Shown here: positions 1-5,062 of the stretch, piece after piece
Numbering within the stretch: position 1 is the first letter of the stretch
Layout: each line of letters begins with the position of its first letter
NCBI GenBank assembly: GCA_017424125.1
Contig: JAFPBM010000037.1
Coordinates: 1 to 6,933 of the forward strand
DNA length: 6,933 nucleotides
Direction: 5' to 3'
DNA from: Clostridia bacterium
GTDB lineage: Bacteria; Bacillota; Clostridia; Oscillospirales; Acutalibacteraceae
Position numbers and translations under genes: made by a program
Notes under the pieces: generated by a model
Seen by the model: the letters and a program-made list of their open reading frames with translations, nothing else
The model's database searches: none
What the model was told of the DNA's origin: nothing

Positions 1-3
1 AAA

Positions 4-549
4 ATGGGTAAAGTTAGTTGTGTTTATAAAGGTCGTCCCGAAAATTGCGACGGCAGACTCGAAAAGGAAATCGCGGTTTATGATTTTCTTGACGGCTTGG
101 AAATTGAATATGAACGTGTTGACCATGATGCCGCGGACACGATTGAAGCGTGTTTAGAGGTTGAAAAGGTAATCGGTGTCGGCATTTGCAAAAACCTTTT
201 TGTATGTAACCGCACAAAAACGGAATATTACGTTATTATGATGTCGGGCCACAAAGCGTTCAAAACGGCAGACGTTTCCAAAAAAATCGGCACGTCACGG
301 CTATCTTTTGCAAGTGCTGAAGATATGGAAAAACTTTTAGGTGTTACACCCGGTTCCGTAACCGTTATGGCACTTAAAAATGATACCAAAGGTCGAGTTA
401 AACTTGTTATTGACAGGGATATTGTAAACGGCGAATACGTCCGTTGTCATCCTTGTATAAATACGTCAACACTTAAAATAAAGACCGAAGACCTGCTTCG
501 TAAGTTTTTAATTTCGGTAAAACACACACCAATGATTATTGATATATAA
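4..549 (+). CDS. Prolyl-tRNA editing protein, PrdX/ProXp-ala-type Ala-tRNA(Pro) deacylase
   Basis: This 181-residue cytoplasmic protein belongs to the YbaK/ProRS-associated (INS-like) editing family. Members hydrolyse alanine mischarged onto tRNA(Pro), acting in trans to prolyl-tRNA synthetase. The sequence shows the family layout: an N-terminal GRPENCDGRLEKE segment (residues 10-22), an ICKNLF motif with Lys63 in the expected catalytic position, LMM-like strand YYVIMMSGHKAF (75-86), GVTPGSVT (113-120), and a C-terminal CHPCINTSTLKIKTEDLL block (148-165) matching the substrate-pocket motif. Length fits a free-standing deacylase. Only three bases precede the ATG, so the ribosome binding site is unseen, but the N-terminus looks complete by family comparison. 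A tRNA-Ala gene follows 24 bases after the stop, with no plus-strand terminator between them, so co-transcription is possible. Family assignment is firm; the exact substrate (Ala-tRNA(Pro) rather than another mischarged tRNA) is inferred. Confidence 0.9.
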   Translation: MGKVSCVYKGRPENCDGRLEKEIAVYDFLDGLEIEYERVDHDAADTIEACLEVEKVIGVGICKNLFVCNRTKTEYYVIMMSGHKAFKTADVSKKIGTSRLSFASAEDMEKLLGVTPGSVTVMALKNDTKGRVKLVIDRDIVNGEYVRCHPCINTSTLKIKTEDLLRKFLISVKHTPMIIDI

Positions 550-550
550 A
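540..550 (+). promoter_or_regulatory. Possible extended -10 promoter element for tRNA-Ala
   Basis: TG (540-541) then A and TATATA (543-548) overlap the end of the deacylase gene, giving an extended -10 look about 25 bases upstream of the tRNA 5' end. I see no convincing -35 box at the right distance. AT-rich DNA produces such matches by chance, so this is a weak call. Confidence 0.25.
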
Positions 551-568
551 AACCGACCTGTCGGTCGG
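548..568 (-). terminator. Hairpin with a minus-strand U-run, between the deacylase gene and tRNA-Ala
   Basis: CCGACC (553-558) pairs with GGTCGG (563-568) across a TGTC loop. The adjacent A-run (548-552) becomes a U-run only when read on the minus strand, so it resembles a terminator for minus-strand transcription. On the plus strand it lacks a U tail and would not be expected to stop a transcript running into the tRNA. Confidence 0.4.
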
Positions 569-573
569 CATAC

Positions 574-649
574 GGGGGCGTAGCTCATCTGGTAGAGCGC
601 TACATTCGCATTGTAGAGGTAGTGGGTTCGAGTCCCATCGTCTCCACCA
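574..649 (+). tRNA. tRNA-Ala, anticodon CGC, CCA encoded
   Basis: It folds as a complete cloverleaf. The acceptor stem is 574-580 with 639-645, the D-arm 583-598, the anticodon stem CTACA (600-604) with TGTAG (612-616), and the loop TTCGCAT puts the anticodon CGC at 607-609 (reads GCG, alanine). The T-arm is GTGGG-TTCGAGT-CCCAT (622-638). The third acceptor pair is G576 with T643, the G3:U70 wobble that marks alanine tRNAs, and the discriminator base is A646. CCA (647-649) is genome-encoded. A second wobble, G578 with T641, sits lower in the stem. All stems pair, so the gene looks functional. Confidence 0.96.
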
Positions 650-653
650 AAAA
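629..653 (+). repeat. Left copy of 25-bp direct repeat (tRNA-Ala 3' end)
   Basis: This begins in the T-loop (CGAGTCCC...), runs through the acceptor 3' strand and CCA, and ends in the A-run. It recurs without mismatch at 794-818. Identity to a tRNA 3' end is the classic form of a chromosomal attachment site for tyrosine-recombinase elements; here that role is inferred. Confidence 0.9.
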
Positions 654-655
654 GG

Positions 656-688
656 AAAAGCATACTTTACGTATGCTTTTTTCTTTTT
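656..688 (+). terminator. Rho-independent terminator of tRNA-Ala
   Basis: GCATAC (660-665) pairs with GTATGC (671-676) across a TTTAC loop. The stem is extended by AAAA/TTTT pairs and followed by a T-rich tail to 688. It starts 7 bases after the CCA. If the downstream 165-bp unit is an insertion (see 654-818), this terminator came in with it. Confidence 0.8.
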
Positions 689-793
689 GCGAATGTATAA
701 CGGAGGGACTCGAACAGGAGGGAGCGAAGCGGGAGGAAACAGTCCTGCGGACTGTTTTTGCCGACGTGGGCGTGTAGGCGCGTTGCGCCGTAG

Positions 794-818
794 CGAGTCC
801 CATCGTCTCCACCAAAAA
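794..818 (+). repeat. Right copy of 25-bp direct repeat (tRNA-Ala 3' end)
   Basis: This is an exact second copy of 629-653, with a repeat period of 165 bases. Upstream of position 794 the match to the tRNA stops, so this is not a second tRNA: it has no D-arm, no anticodon arm and only half a T-arm. Confidence 0.9.
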
Positions 819-822
819 TATA

Positions 823-856
823 CGAGAGCCGTTGTTTAAGCGGCTCTCGGCGCTTT
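823..856 (+). terminator. Hairpin, probable terminator after the right tRNA-end copy
   Basis: CGAGAGCCG (823-831) pairs perfectly with CGGCTCTCG (841-849) across a 9-base loop, followed by a weak T-run (CGCTTTATAT). It lies 5 bases after the right repeat copy, where the ancestral tRNA terminator would be if the 165-bp unit was inserted. Confidence 0.5.
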
Positions 857-869
857 ATATGGTTATTAG

Positions 870-891
870 TCAAGAATTTTTCAAGAATTTT
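870..891. repeat. Perfect 11-bp tandem duplication
   Basis: TCAAGAATTTT occurs twice in direct tandem (870-880 and 881-891) in the AT-rich spacer between two hairpins. No function is evident. Confidence 0.75.
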
Positions 892-903
892 ATATTAAAC
901 AAC

Positions 904-937
904 AAAAAACAGGAGAGCGCGGTGCTCTCCTGTTTTT
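904..937. terminator. Bidirectional terminator downstream of the peptidoglycan-binding remnant
   Basis: ACAGGAGAGC (909-918) pairs with GCTCTCCTGT (924-933), with a GCGGT loop. A-rich flank 904-909 and T-run 933-937 give a U-tail on either strand. It sits one base beyond the minus-strand stop at 939-941, so it most likely served that gene. Confidence 0.8.
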
Positions 938-938
938 A

Positions 939-1222
939 TTATACGCTTAATATCTTCTTCCAGGAATTATAGCCGACAACTCCATCAGCAACAAGACCGA
1001 CAAGTTTTTGCCATTTGATAACAGCATTTCTTGTATCGTTGCCAAATTTACCGTCTGCGGTTACGCCGACAACCTTTTGGACTATCTTTGTGAGGTTTTT
1101 ATAGCCTACAAGATGCTTTTTGCAAAGAGCCTTTTTAGCAACTGCTTCGCACTCTTTACCCCAAATACCGTCTGCGCCAAACTTGAATTTATAGCCGTCA
1201 AAATTCCGCGAATTCCATCTTA
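939..1222 (-). pseudogene. C-terminal remnant of a peptidoglycan-binding (PG_binding_1-like) protein, probably a lysin or amidase
   Basis: Read on the minus strand, this frame encodes about 94 residues ending ...NSWKKILSV at a TAA (941-939). It carries two units typical of PG_binding_1 repeats: a partial GADGIWGKECEAVAKKALC, then GVTADGKFGNDTRNAVIKWQKLVGLVADGVVGYNSW. In phage endolysins and cell-wall hydrolases of clostridia, such domains sit at the C-terminus behind an amidase, peptidase or GH25 catalytic domain. No catalytic domain is present. The frame stays open to a stop at 1296-1298 but contains no ATG, GTG or TTG codon, and recognisable homology fades near 1210. The 5' part is therefore lost and the region runs directly into the promoter of the divergent transporter gene. 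Prophage origin is an inference supported by the nearby tRNA-end repeat; a host autolysin is equally possible. Confidence 0.75.
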
Positions 1223-1240
1223 AAAAGTAGTAATTATATC

Positions 1241-1268
1241 TTGCAAAAAACGTATAGGGTTGTATAAT
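1241..1268 (+). promoter_or_regulatory. Sigma-A type promoter for the MFS transporter gene
   Basis: A -35 box TTGCAA (1241-1246) and a consensus -10 TATAAT (1263-1268) are separated by 16 bases. The predicted start of transcription is near 1275, about 25 bases before the ATG at 1299. The match is good and the position is right. Confidence 0.7.
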
Positions 1269-1298
1269 GGTCCTTAAGCGAAAAAAGAGGTGCTTTTA

Positions 1299-2590
1299 AT
1301 GTCAATACTGAAGAAAACGCAAATAGATTATAAATGGGTTATACTGATTGTCTGCTTTGTGATGGAATTTTTTGTTCTTGGATTTTGCAGCAGCAACGCA
1401 GGACTTTACACAAAATCGGTAACCGAGGCTTTAGATATTCCAAGAAGCCTTTATTCTATAGGCAACAGTATTCGTTACGTAGCACAGATTTTGGTCGCTA
1501 TGACGTTTGGACACGTGATAAGCAGATTTGGCGTTAAAAAGGTGGCAGGTTTCGGCTTTGCAACACTTGCGTTTTCGGTTGTTGTTCGTGCCATTGCCGC
1601 AAATATTATTCATATTTACATAGGTAACGTGCTTTGGGGTATTGGCATTGTTTTTTCGGGCAATACAATAGCGGGAACTATCATACGCCGTTGGTTCAAA
1701 AAGGATGTTGGCAGATATACGGGTATTGTAATGTCGGCAAACGGTATAGGCGGTGCTATTGCCGCCCAAATTATTACACCGTTTATAAGTAGCGGTACGT
1801 TTGGTTACAGAAAAGCCTATATATGCTTTCGGCTGTTATAGCGTTTGTAATAGGCGCTTTGGTTGTTTTGTTTTTGCGCGAACGTCCCGAAGGGGAAGAT
1901 GCTGTGCCCGATGCGCCTAAAGTTAAAAAAGCAAGAGGCAGCACTTGGGTTGGTTTGCCGTATGAAACCGTTAAACGTAAGTTTTATTTTTACGCAACAA
2001 TTGCACTTGTGTTCTTAACGGGAATAAGTTTGCAAAGCGTTGGCACCATTACGCTTGTCTATTTTGCAGACGTTGGTTTGTCGGCGGGGTATATTGCAAC
2101 AATTGCTACCGTATCTTCACTTTGTTTAACCCTTACAAAAATTATGGTCGGTACGGTGTACGATAAATGCGGTTTGCGTTTTACAATATATATGTGCCTT
2201 TTCTCTGCTACCTCTGCTTTTATAATGAAATTGTTTGTAAATACTTCGGTGCTCGGTATGGTTCTTGCAATGGTTTCAAGCGTTATTGTTGTTTTCGCAA
2301 CACCAATGGAAACGGTTATGTTGTCACTTATAAATAACGATTTATTTGGCTCAAAACCCTATGAAAAGGTGCAGGGTGTGCTTATGGCGGTAAATTCGTT
2401 AGGTTTGTGCCTCGGTTCGCCGCTTGCCGATATATATCACGATATGTTCGGCACCTATAAGCCGTGTTTTTGGTTCTTTGCAATCGTCTTCACCTTTGTT
2501 GCATTGGGATATACGTTTGTAATCCGCGCCGCACACAAGGACAGAAAAGCAATACTTGAAAAAATAGAAAGCGAAAAAGTAACGGCATAA
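1299..2590 (+). pseudogene. MFS (major facilitator) transporter, split by a frameshift at 1818-1824
   Basis: The two halves form one inner-membrane transporter of about 429 residues, the usual size for a 12-helix MFS permease. The N-half (1299-1841, 180 codons) starts at ATG 1299 behind AGAGG (1286-1290); an in-frame GTG at 1290 overlaps that site and is rejected. It has hydrophobic segments such as WVILIVCFVMEFFVLGF and the loop 2-3 signature GHVISRFGVKK. The C-half (1823-2590) holds the matching second-half signature GTVYDKCGLRF and six further helices, ending in a charged tail. The break is in TATATAT (1818-1824): removing one AT joins the frames as ...GYRKAY-MLSAVIAF, the natural reading. 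As written, the first frame ends ICFRLL at 1839-1841. No good ribosome binding site precedes ATG 1823. Substrate is unknown; the family is broadly like OxlT or monocarboxylate-type anion carriers. It could be a true pseudogene, a phase-variable gene, or an assembly error. Confidence 0.85.
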
Positions 2591-2620
2591 ATTTAATAGA
2601 CAAAATTAGTAATATATGTT

Positions 2621-2655
2621 AAAACACCTGTATAGAATTATACAGGTGTTTTTTT
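2621..2655 (+). terminator. Strong rho-independent terminator after the MFS gene
   Basis: A perfect 14-bp stem pairs 2621-2634 with 2639-2652, with a GAAT tetraloop and a seven-T run (2649-2655). It lies 30 bases beyond the transporter stop and ends just before the ribosome binding site of the uppP remnant. Confidence 0.92.
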
Positions 2656-2666
2656 GAGGTGAGTTC

Positions 2667-2961
2667 ATGATAGAAATTTTGAAAACAGTACTTCTCGGTA
2701 TTGTTGAGGGTATAACAGAATGGTTGCCCATAAGCAGTACGGGACATATGGTTTTGCTTGATGAATTTGTAACGCTGAATACGACGGATGCGTTTTTTGT
2801 GGTTTAAAATACTCGTTGCAAGTATTCCCGCCACAATTTTGGGACTTTTATTTGACGACCAGATAGATGCAATGCTGACGGCAGTGAAACCAAACTTACG
2901 TGCCATAGGGAAGATGGGTGCTTATGTGTTGACGTTCCGACAATTGATATTTGGGATATAG
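2667..2961 (+). pseudogene. uppP: uppP (bacA) remnant, undecaprenyl-diphosphatase, internally deleted
   Basis: UppP is a membrane phosphatase that recycles undecaprenyl diphosphate to the lipid carrier of peptidoglycan synthesis. ATG 2667 follows GAGGTG (2656-2661), and the first 46 codons read a convincing N-terminus including the family signature [14 protein letters not shown] (residues 14-27). That frame stops at 2805-2807 after ...TTDAFFVV. Shifted by one, from TGG 2800, the sequence resumes as [26 protein letters not shown], which matches the family's IPA..LGLLF region. In intact proteins roughly 40-50 residues separate these two blocks (my estimate from memory), so DNA was deleted at about 2800 and the frame was lost. 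After about 2910 the sequence no longer resembles UppP and stops at 2959-2961. The second catalytic motif (PGFSRSG) and about two thirds of the usual 270 residues are missing. A functional uppP must lie elsewhere or be replaced by another phosphatase. Confidence 0.88.
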
Positions 2962-2980
2962 CGTTTATACTTTTGAAATA

Positions 2981-3022
2981 AAAAACAACCGTACGTTTCG
3001 TTCAAGCGTACGGTTGTTTTTT
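2981..3022 (+). terminator. Strong rho-independent terminator between the uppP remnant and glgB
   Basis: CAACCGTACG (2986-2995) pairs with CGTACGGTTG (3007-3016). A five-base A/T extension and a six-T run (3017-3022) complete it, with a mirror A-run upstream that could also serve the minus strand. It isolates the glycogen operon from upstream transcription. Confidence 0.9.
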
Positions 3023-3104
3023 ATAAGTTTAAGAAAAAATATGTAAAATTTGAAAAATACGTGTCAAAAATCGTCGTTACTTTCTCCATCGTGCAGACAA
3101 AAAT

Positions 3105-3118
3105 CGATTAAATAATCG
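3105..3118. promoter_or_regulatory. Small inverted repeat in the glgB leader
   Basis: CGATTA (3105-3110) and TAATCG (3113-3118) flank AA, 46 bases before the glgB start. It could be an operator or a weak hairpin. No clear -35/-10 pair is seen in 3023-3121, which is AT-rich and offers only poor matches such as TAAAAT at 3044-3049. Confidence 0.25.
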
Positions 3119-3146
3119 GGTGTGGATTTGATAAAATTATCTACTG

Positions 3147-3157
3147 AGGAAGGGGGA
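3147..3157 (+). promoter_or_regulatory. glgB ribosome binding site, sets a TTG start
   Basis: AGGAAGGGGGA lies 7 bases before TTG 3164. An upstream in-frame GTG at 3122 has no purine-rich site before it and would place this Shine-Dalgarno inside the coding region, so TTG is preferred. Confidence 0.75.
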
Positions 3158-3163
3158 TTTTCC

Positions 3164-5062
3164 TTGGACGTTAAAGAAAGCATAAAAAAATACACAAGCG
3201 AACTGATTTGTGACGCGCACGAATTTTTAGGCTGTCATAAAGACGAAAACGGCTACACCTTTAGGGTGTGGGCTCCTAACGCTTCTGCCGTTTCGCTTGT
3301 GGGGGACTTTAATGATTGGGCGGTGGGGAAAACACCGCTTGAAAGTTATTGCGGTGTGTGGTCGGTTTGCTCTGTGCCGCTTAAAGAATATGATAACTAT
3401 AAATTTGCCGTAACATCGCGTGACGGTAACACCATTTTGAAAGCAGACCCGTTTGCGTTTCACGCGGAAACGGCGCCTAATACCGCCTCAAAAGTATACA
3501 ATCTTGACGGGTATAATTGGCAGGATGAAGACTGGATTGAAAGCCGTAAAGAAAAAAACGTTTACGAAAGTCCTGTCAATATTTATGAGGTGCACGCGGG
3601 CTCCTTTATGCGTAACGAAGACGGTACAGTGCTTGATTATGTTACACTTGCGAAGAAACTTTCTAAATATGCAAAAAAGATGGGTTATACACATATTGAA
3701 CTGCTGCCAATAGCCGAGCATCCATTTGACGGTTCTTGGGGATATCAGATATGCTCGTATTTTGCGCCGACTTCGCGTTACGGCACACCGCACGATTTTA
3801 TGAACTTTGTCGATATTATGCATAAAGAGGGAATAGGCGTAATACTTGATTGGGTACCCGCTCATTTTCCAAAAGATGAGCACGGACTTTACCGTTTTGA
3901 CGGCACTGCACTTTATGAACATCCAGACAGCCGTATAGGAGAACACAAAGAATGGGGCACAGCCGTTTTTGATTACGGCAAGGTAGAGGTTATGAATTTT
4001 CTAATCTCCAACGCGGTTTATTGGCTTAAATACTATCATATTGACGGGCTACGTGTTGATGCCGTTGCATCAATGCTTTACCTTGATTATAACCGAAAAT
4101 ACGGTGAATGGGTACCGAATTCATACGGCGGACGCGAAAATTTATCGGCTATCGAACTATTGCGTCGCGTGAATGAAGCGGCTTTCAGAGAAAACCCAAA
4201 AGTTTTAATGCTCGCCGAAGAATCAACCGCCTGGCCGCTTGTCACAAAACCCGCAAACGAGGGCGGTCTCGGCTTTAACTTCAAATGGAATATGGGTTGG
4301 ATGAACGATATGTTAAGGTATATGTCGCTCGACCCGATTTACCGAAAATTTAACCACGAATGTATTACTTTCTCTTTCTTTTACGCGTTTTCGGAGAACT
4401 TTGTTTTGCCCATCTCGCACGATGAGGTTGTGCACGGCAAATGTTCTATGATAAACAAAATGCCAGGCGAATACGACGATAAGTTTGCGTCACTTCGTGC
4501 ATTTTATGCCTATATGATGGCGCATCCGGGTAAAAAACTTTTATTTATGGGGCAGGAGTTCGCACAGTTTATTGAGTGGGATTATAGAAAACCGCTTGAT
4601 TGGTTTTTGCTCGATTACAGCGCACATCAAAAAATGCAGGATTTTGTGTGCGACTTAAATCATTTTTATTTAAAAAATAAGGCGTTATGGGAGATTGATT
4701 TTTCGTGGGAGGGCTTTAGTTGGCTTGCAAACGACGATAACGAGCAGAGTGTAATTGCGTTCAGGCGCATTGCAAAAAACGGCAAAGAAATAATTGCTAT
4801 ATGCAATTTTGTGCCTGTAGCAAGGGAAAACTACAGAATAGGTTTGCCTATGAAGGGTAAATATAAACTTGTGCTTAACACTGACGACAAATCCTTCGGT
4901 GGCAAGGGAGAGAGCGCTGTTTTGGAAGTGGAGTCTGATAATGTGAAAAAGCACGGATTTGCACAGTCGGCAGAATTTTATCTGCCGCCGCTTTCTACGC
5001 TTTACTATGAACGAAAAACCTTTAAAAAAACAAAACGAGGTGCCAAAAATGAAAAAAACTGA
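3164..5062 (+). CDS. glgB: 1,4-alpha-glucan (glycogen) branching enzyme GlgB
   Basis: This cytoplasmic GH13 enzyme cuts alpha-1,4-glucan chains and re-attaches the pieces through alpha-1,6 bonds. From TTG 3164 it has 632 residues, the normal length. An N-terminal CBM48 domain ([20 protein letters not shown], about 33-52) precedes the catalytic barrel: [10 protein letters not shown] (139-148), [15 protein letters not shown] (193-207), [13 protein letters not shown] (226-238), [15 protein letters not shown] with nucleophile Asp299, LMLAEEST with the acid/base Glu at about 352, and [10 protein letters not shown] with the transition-state Asp420. A C-terminal beta domain ([24 protein letters not shown]) closes it, followed by a basic tail ([12 protein letters not shown]). 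The tail's last codons overlap the start of glgC by 14 bases, indicating one transcript and translational coupling. A strong terminator lies upstream, so transcription must start within 3023-3121. No defect is visible. Confidence 0.96.
   Translation: MDVKESIKKYTSELICDAHEFLGCHKDENGYTFRVWAPNASAVSLVGDFNDWAVGKTPLESYCGVWSVCSVPLKEYDNYKFAVTSRDGNTILKADPFAFHAETAPNTASKVYNLDGYNWQDEDWIESRKEKNVYESPVNIYEVHAGSFMRNEDGTVLDYVTLAKKLSKYAKKMGYTHIELLPIAEHPFDGSWGYQICSYFAPTSRYGTPHDFMNFVDIMHKEGIGVILDWVPAHFPKDEHGLYRFDGTALYEHPDSRIGEHKEWGTAVFDYGKVEVMNFLISNAVYWLKYYHIDGLRVDAVASMLYLDYNRKYGEWVPNSYGGRENLSAIELLRRVNEAAFRENPKVLMLAEESTAWPLVTKPANEGGLGFNFKWNMGWMNDMLRYMSLDPIYRKFNHECITFSFFYAFSENFVLPISHDEVVHGKCSMINKMPGEYDDKFASLRAFYAYMMAHPGKKLLFMGQEFAQFIEWDYRKPLDWFLLDYSAHQKMQDFVCDLNHFYLKNKALWEIDFSWEGFSWLANDDNEQSVIAFRRIAKNGKEIIAICNFVPVARENYRIGLPMKGKYKLVLNTDDKSFGGKGESAVLEVESDNVKKHGFAQSAEFYLPPLSTLYYERKTFKKTKRGAKNEKN

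Larger units (their letters stand above)
654..818 (+). mobile_element. 165-bp tRNA-associated inserted unit, hairpin-rich, non-coding
   Basis: The unit lies between and includes the right copy of the tRNA 3' repeat. It carries the tRNA terminator (656-688), then a block of about 65% GC (701-800) in AT-rich surroundings. That block opens with GGGACTCGAAC (705-715), the exact reverse complement of tRNA bases 626-636, and closes with CGAGTCCC (794-801), so its ends can pair over 8 bp. Inside are a perfect 9-bp hairpin (AAACAGTCC 737-745 with GGACTGTTT 749-757) and GGCGC/GCGCC (777-781 with 785-789). No credible protein is encoded: short minus-strand ORFs here merely read through the tRNA copies. 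It could be a small non-autonomous mobile repeat or the scar of a larger integrated element. I have an impression that similar blocks follow tRNA genes in other clostridia, but this is unverified. Confidence 0.55.

Noticed and set aside
794..818. A second tRNA gene
   Set aside because: Only the 3' half of the T-arm and the acceptor 3' strand are present. There is no D-arm, no anticodon arm and no 5' acceptor strand.
629..818. CRISPR-like repeat
   Set aside because: There are only two copies, they derive from the tRNA, and no spacer-repeat periodicity or cas gene is present.
600..873. Minus-strand ORFs of about 70 residues with METMGLEPTT-like peptides
   Set aside because: They are translations of the antisense of the tRNA and its 3' copy. 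This peptide pattern is a well-known artefact of tRNA antisense, and they lack ribosome binding sites.
1008..1223. Plus-strand ORF of 71 residues
   Set aside because: It is the antisense of the peptidoglycan-binding remnant, whose minus-strand frame has clear domain motifs.
2619..2906. Minus-strand ORF of 95 residues
   Set aside because: It lies antisense to the uppP remnant and runs through the terminator at 2621-2655. It has no recognisable motif.
2910..2981. Frame ending VDVPTIDIWDIAFILLK as the tail of another gene (a CdaA-like match was considered)
   Set aside because: It is only about 16 informative residues with no start codon or context. Resemblance to any family is too weak to name.
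4959..5048. Upstream start for glgC at 4959
   Set aside because: It would overlap glgB by over 100 bases with no ribosome binding site, and the extra 30 residues do not resemble GlgC. ATG 5049 has a well-spaced GAGG.
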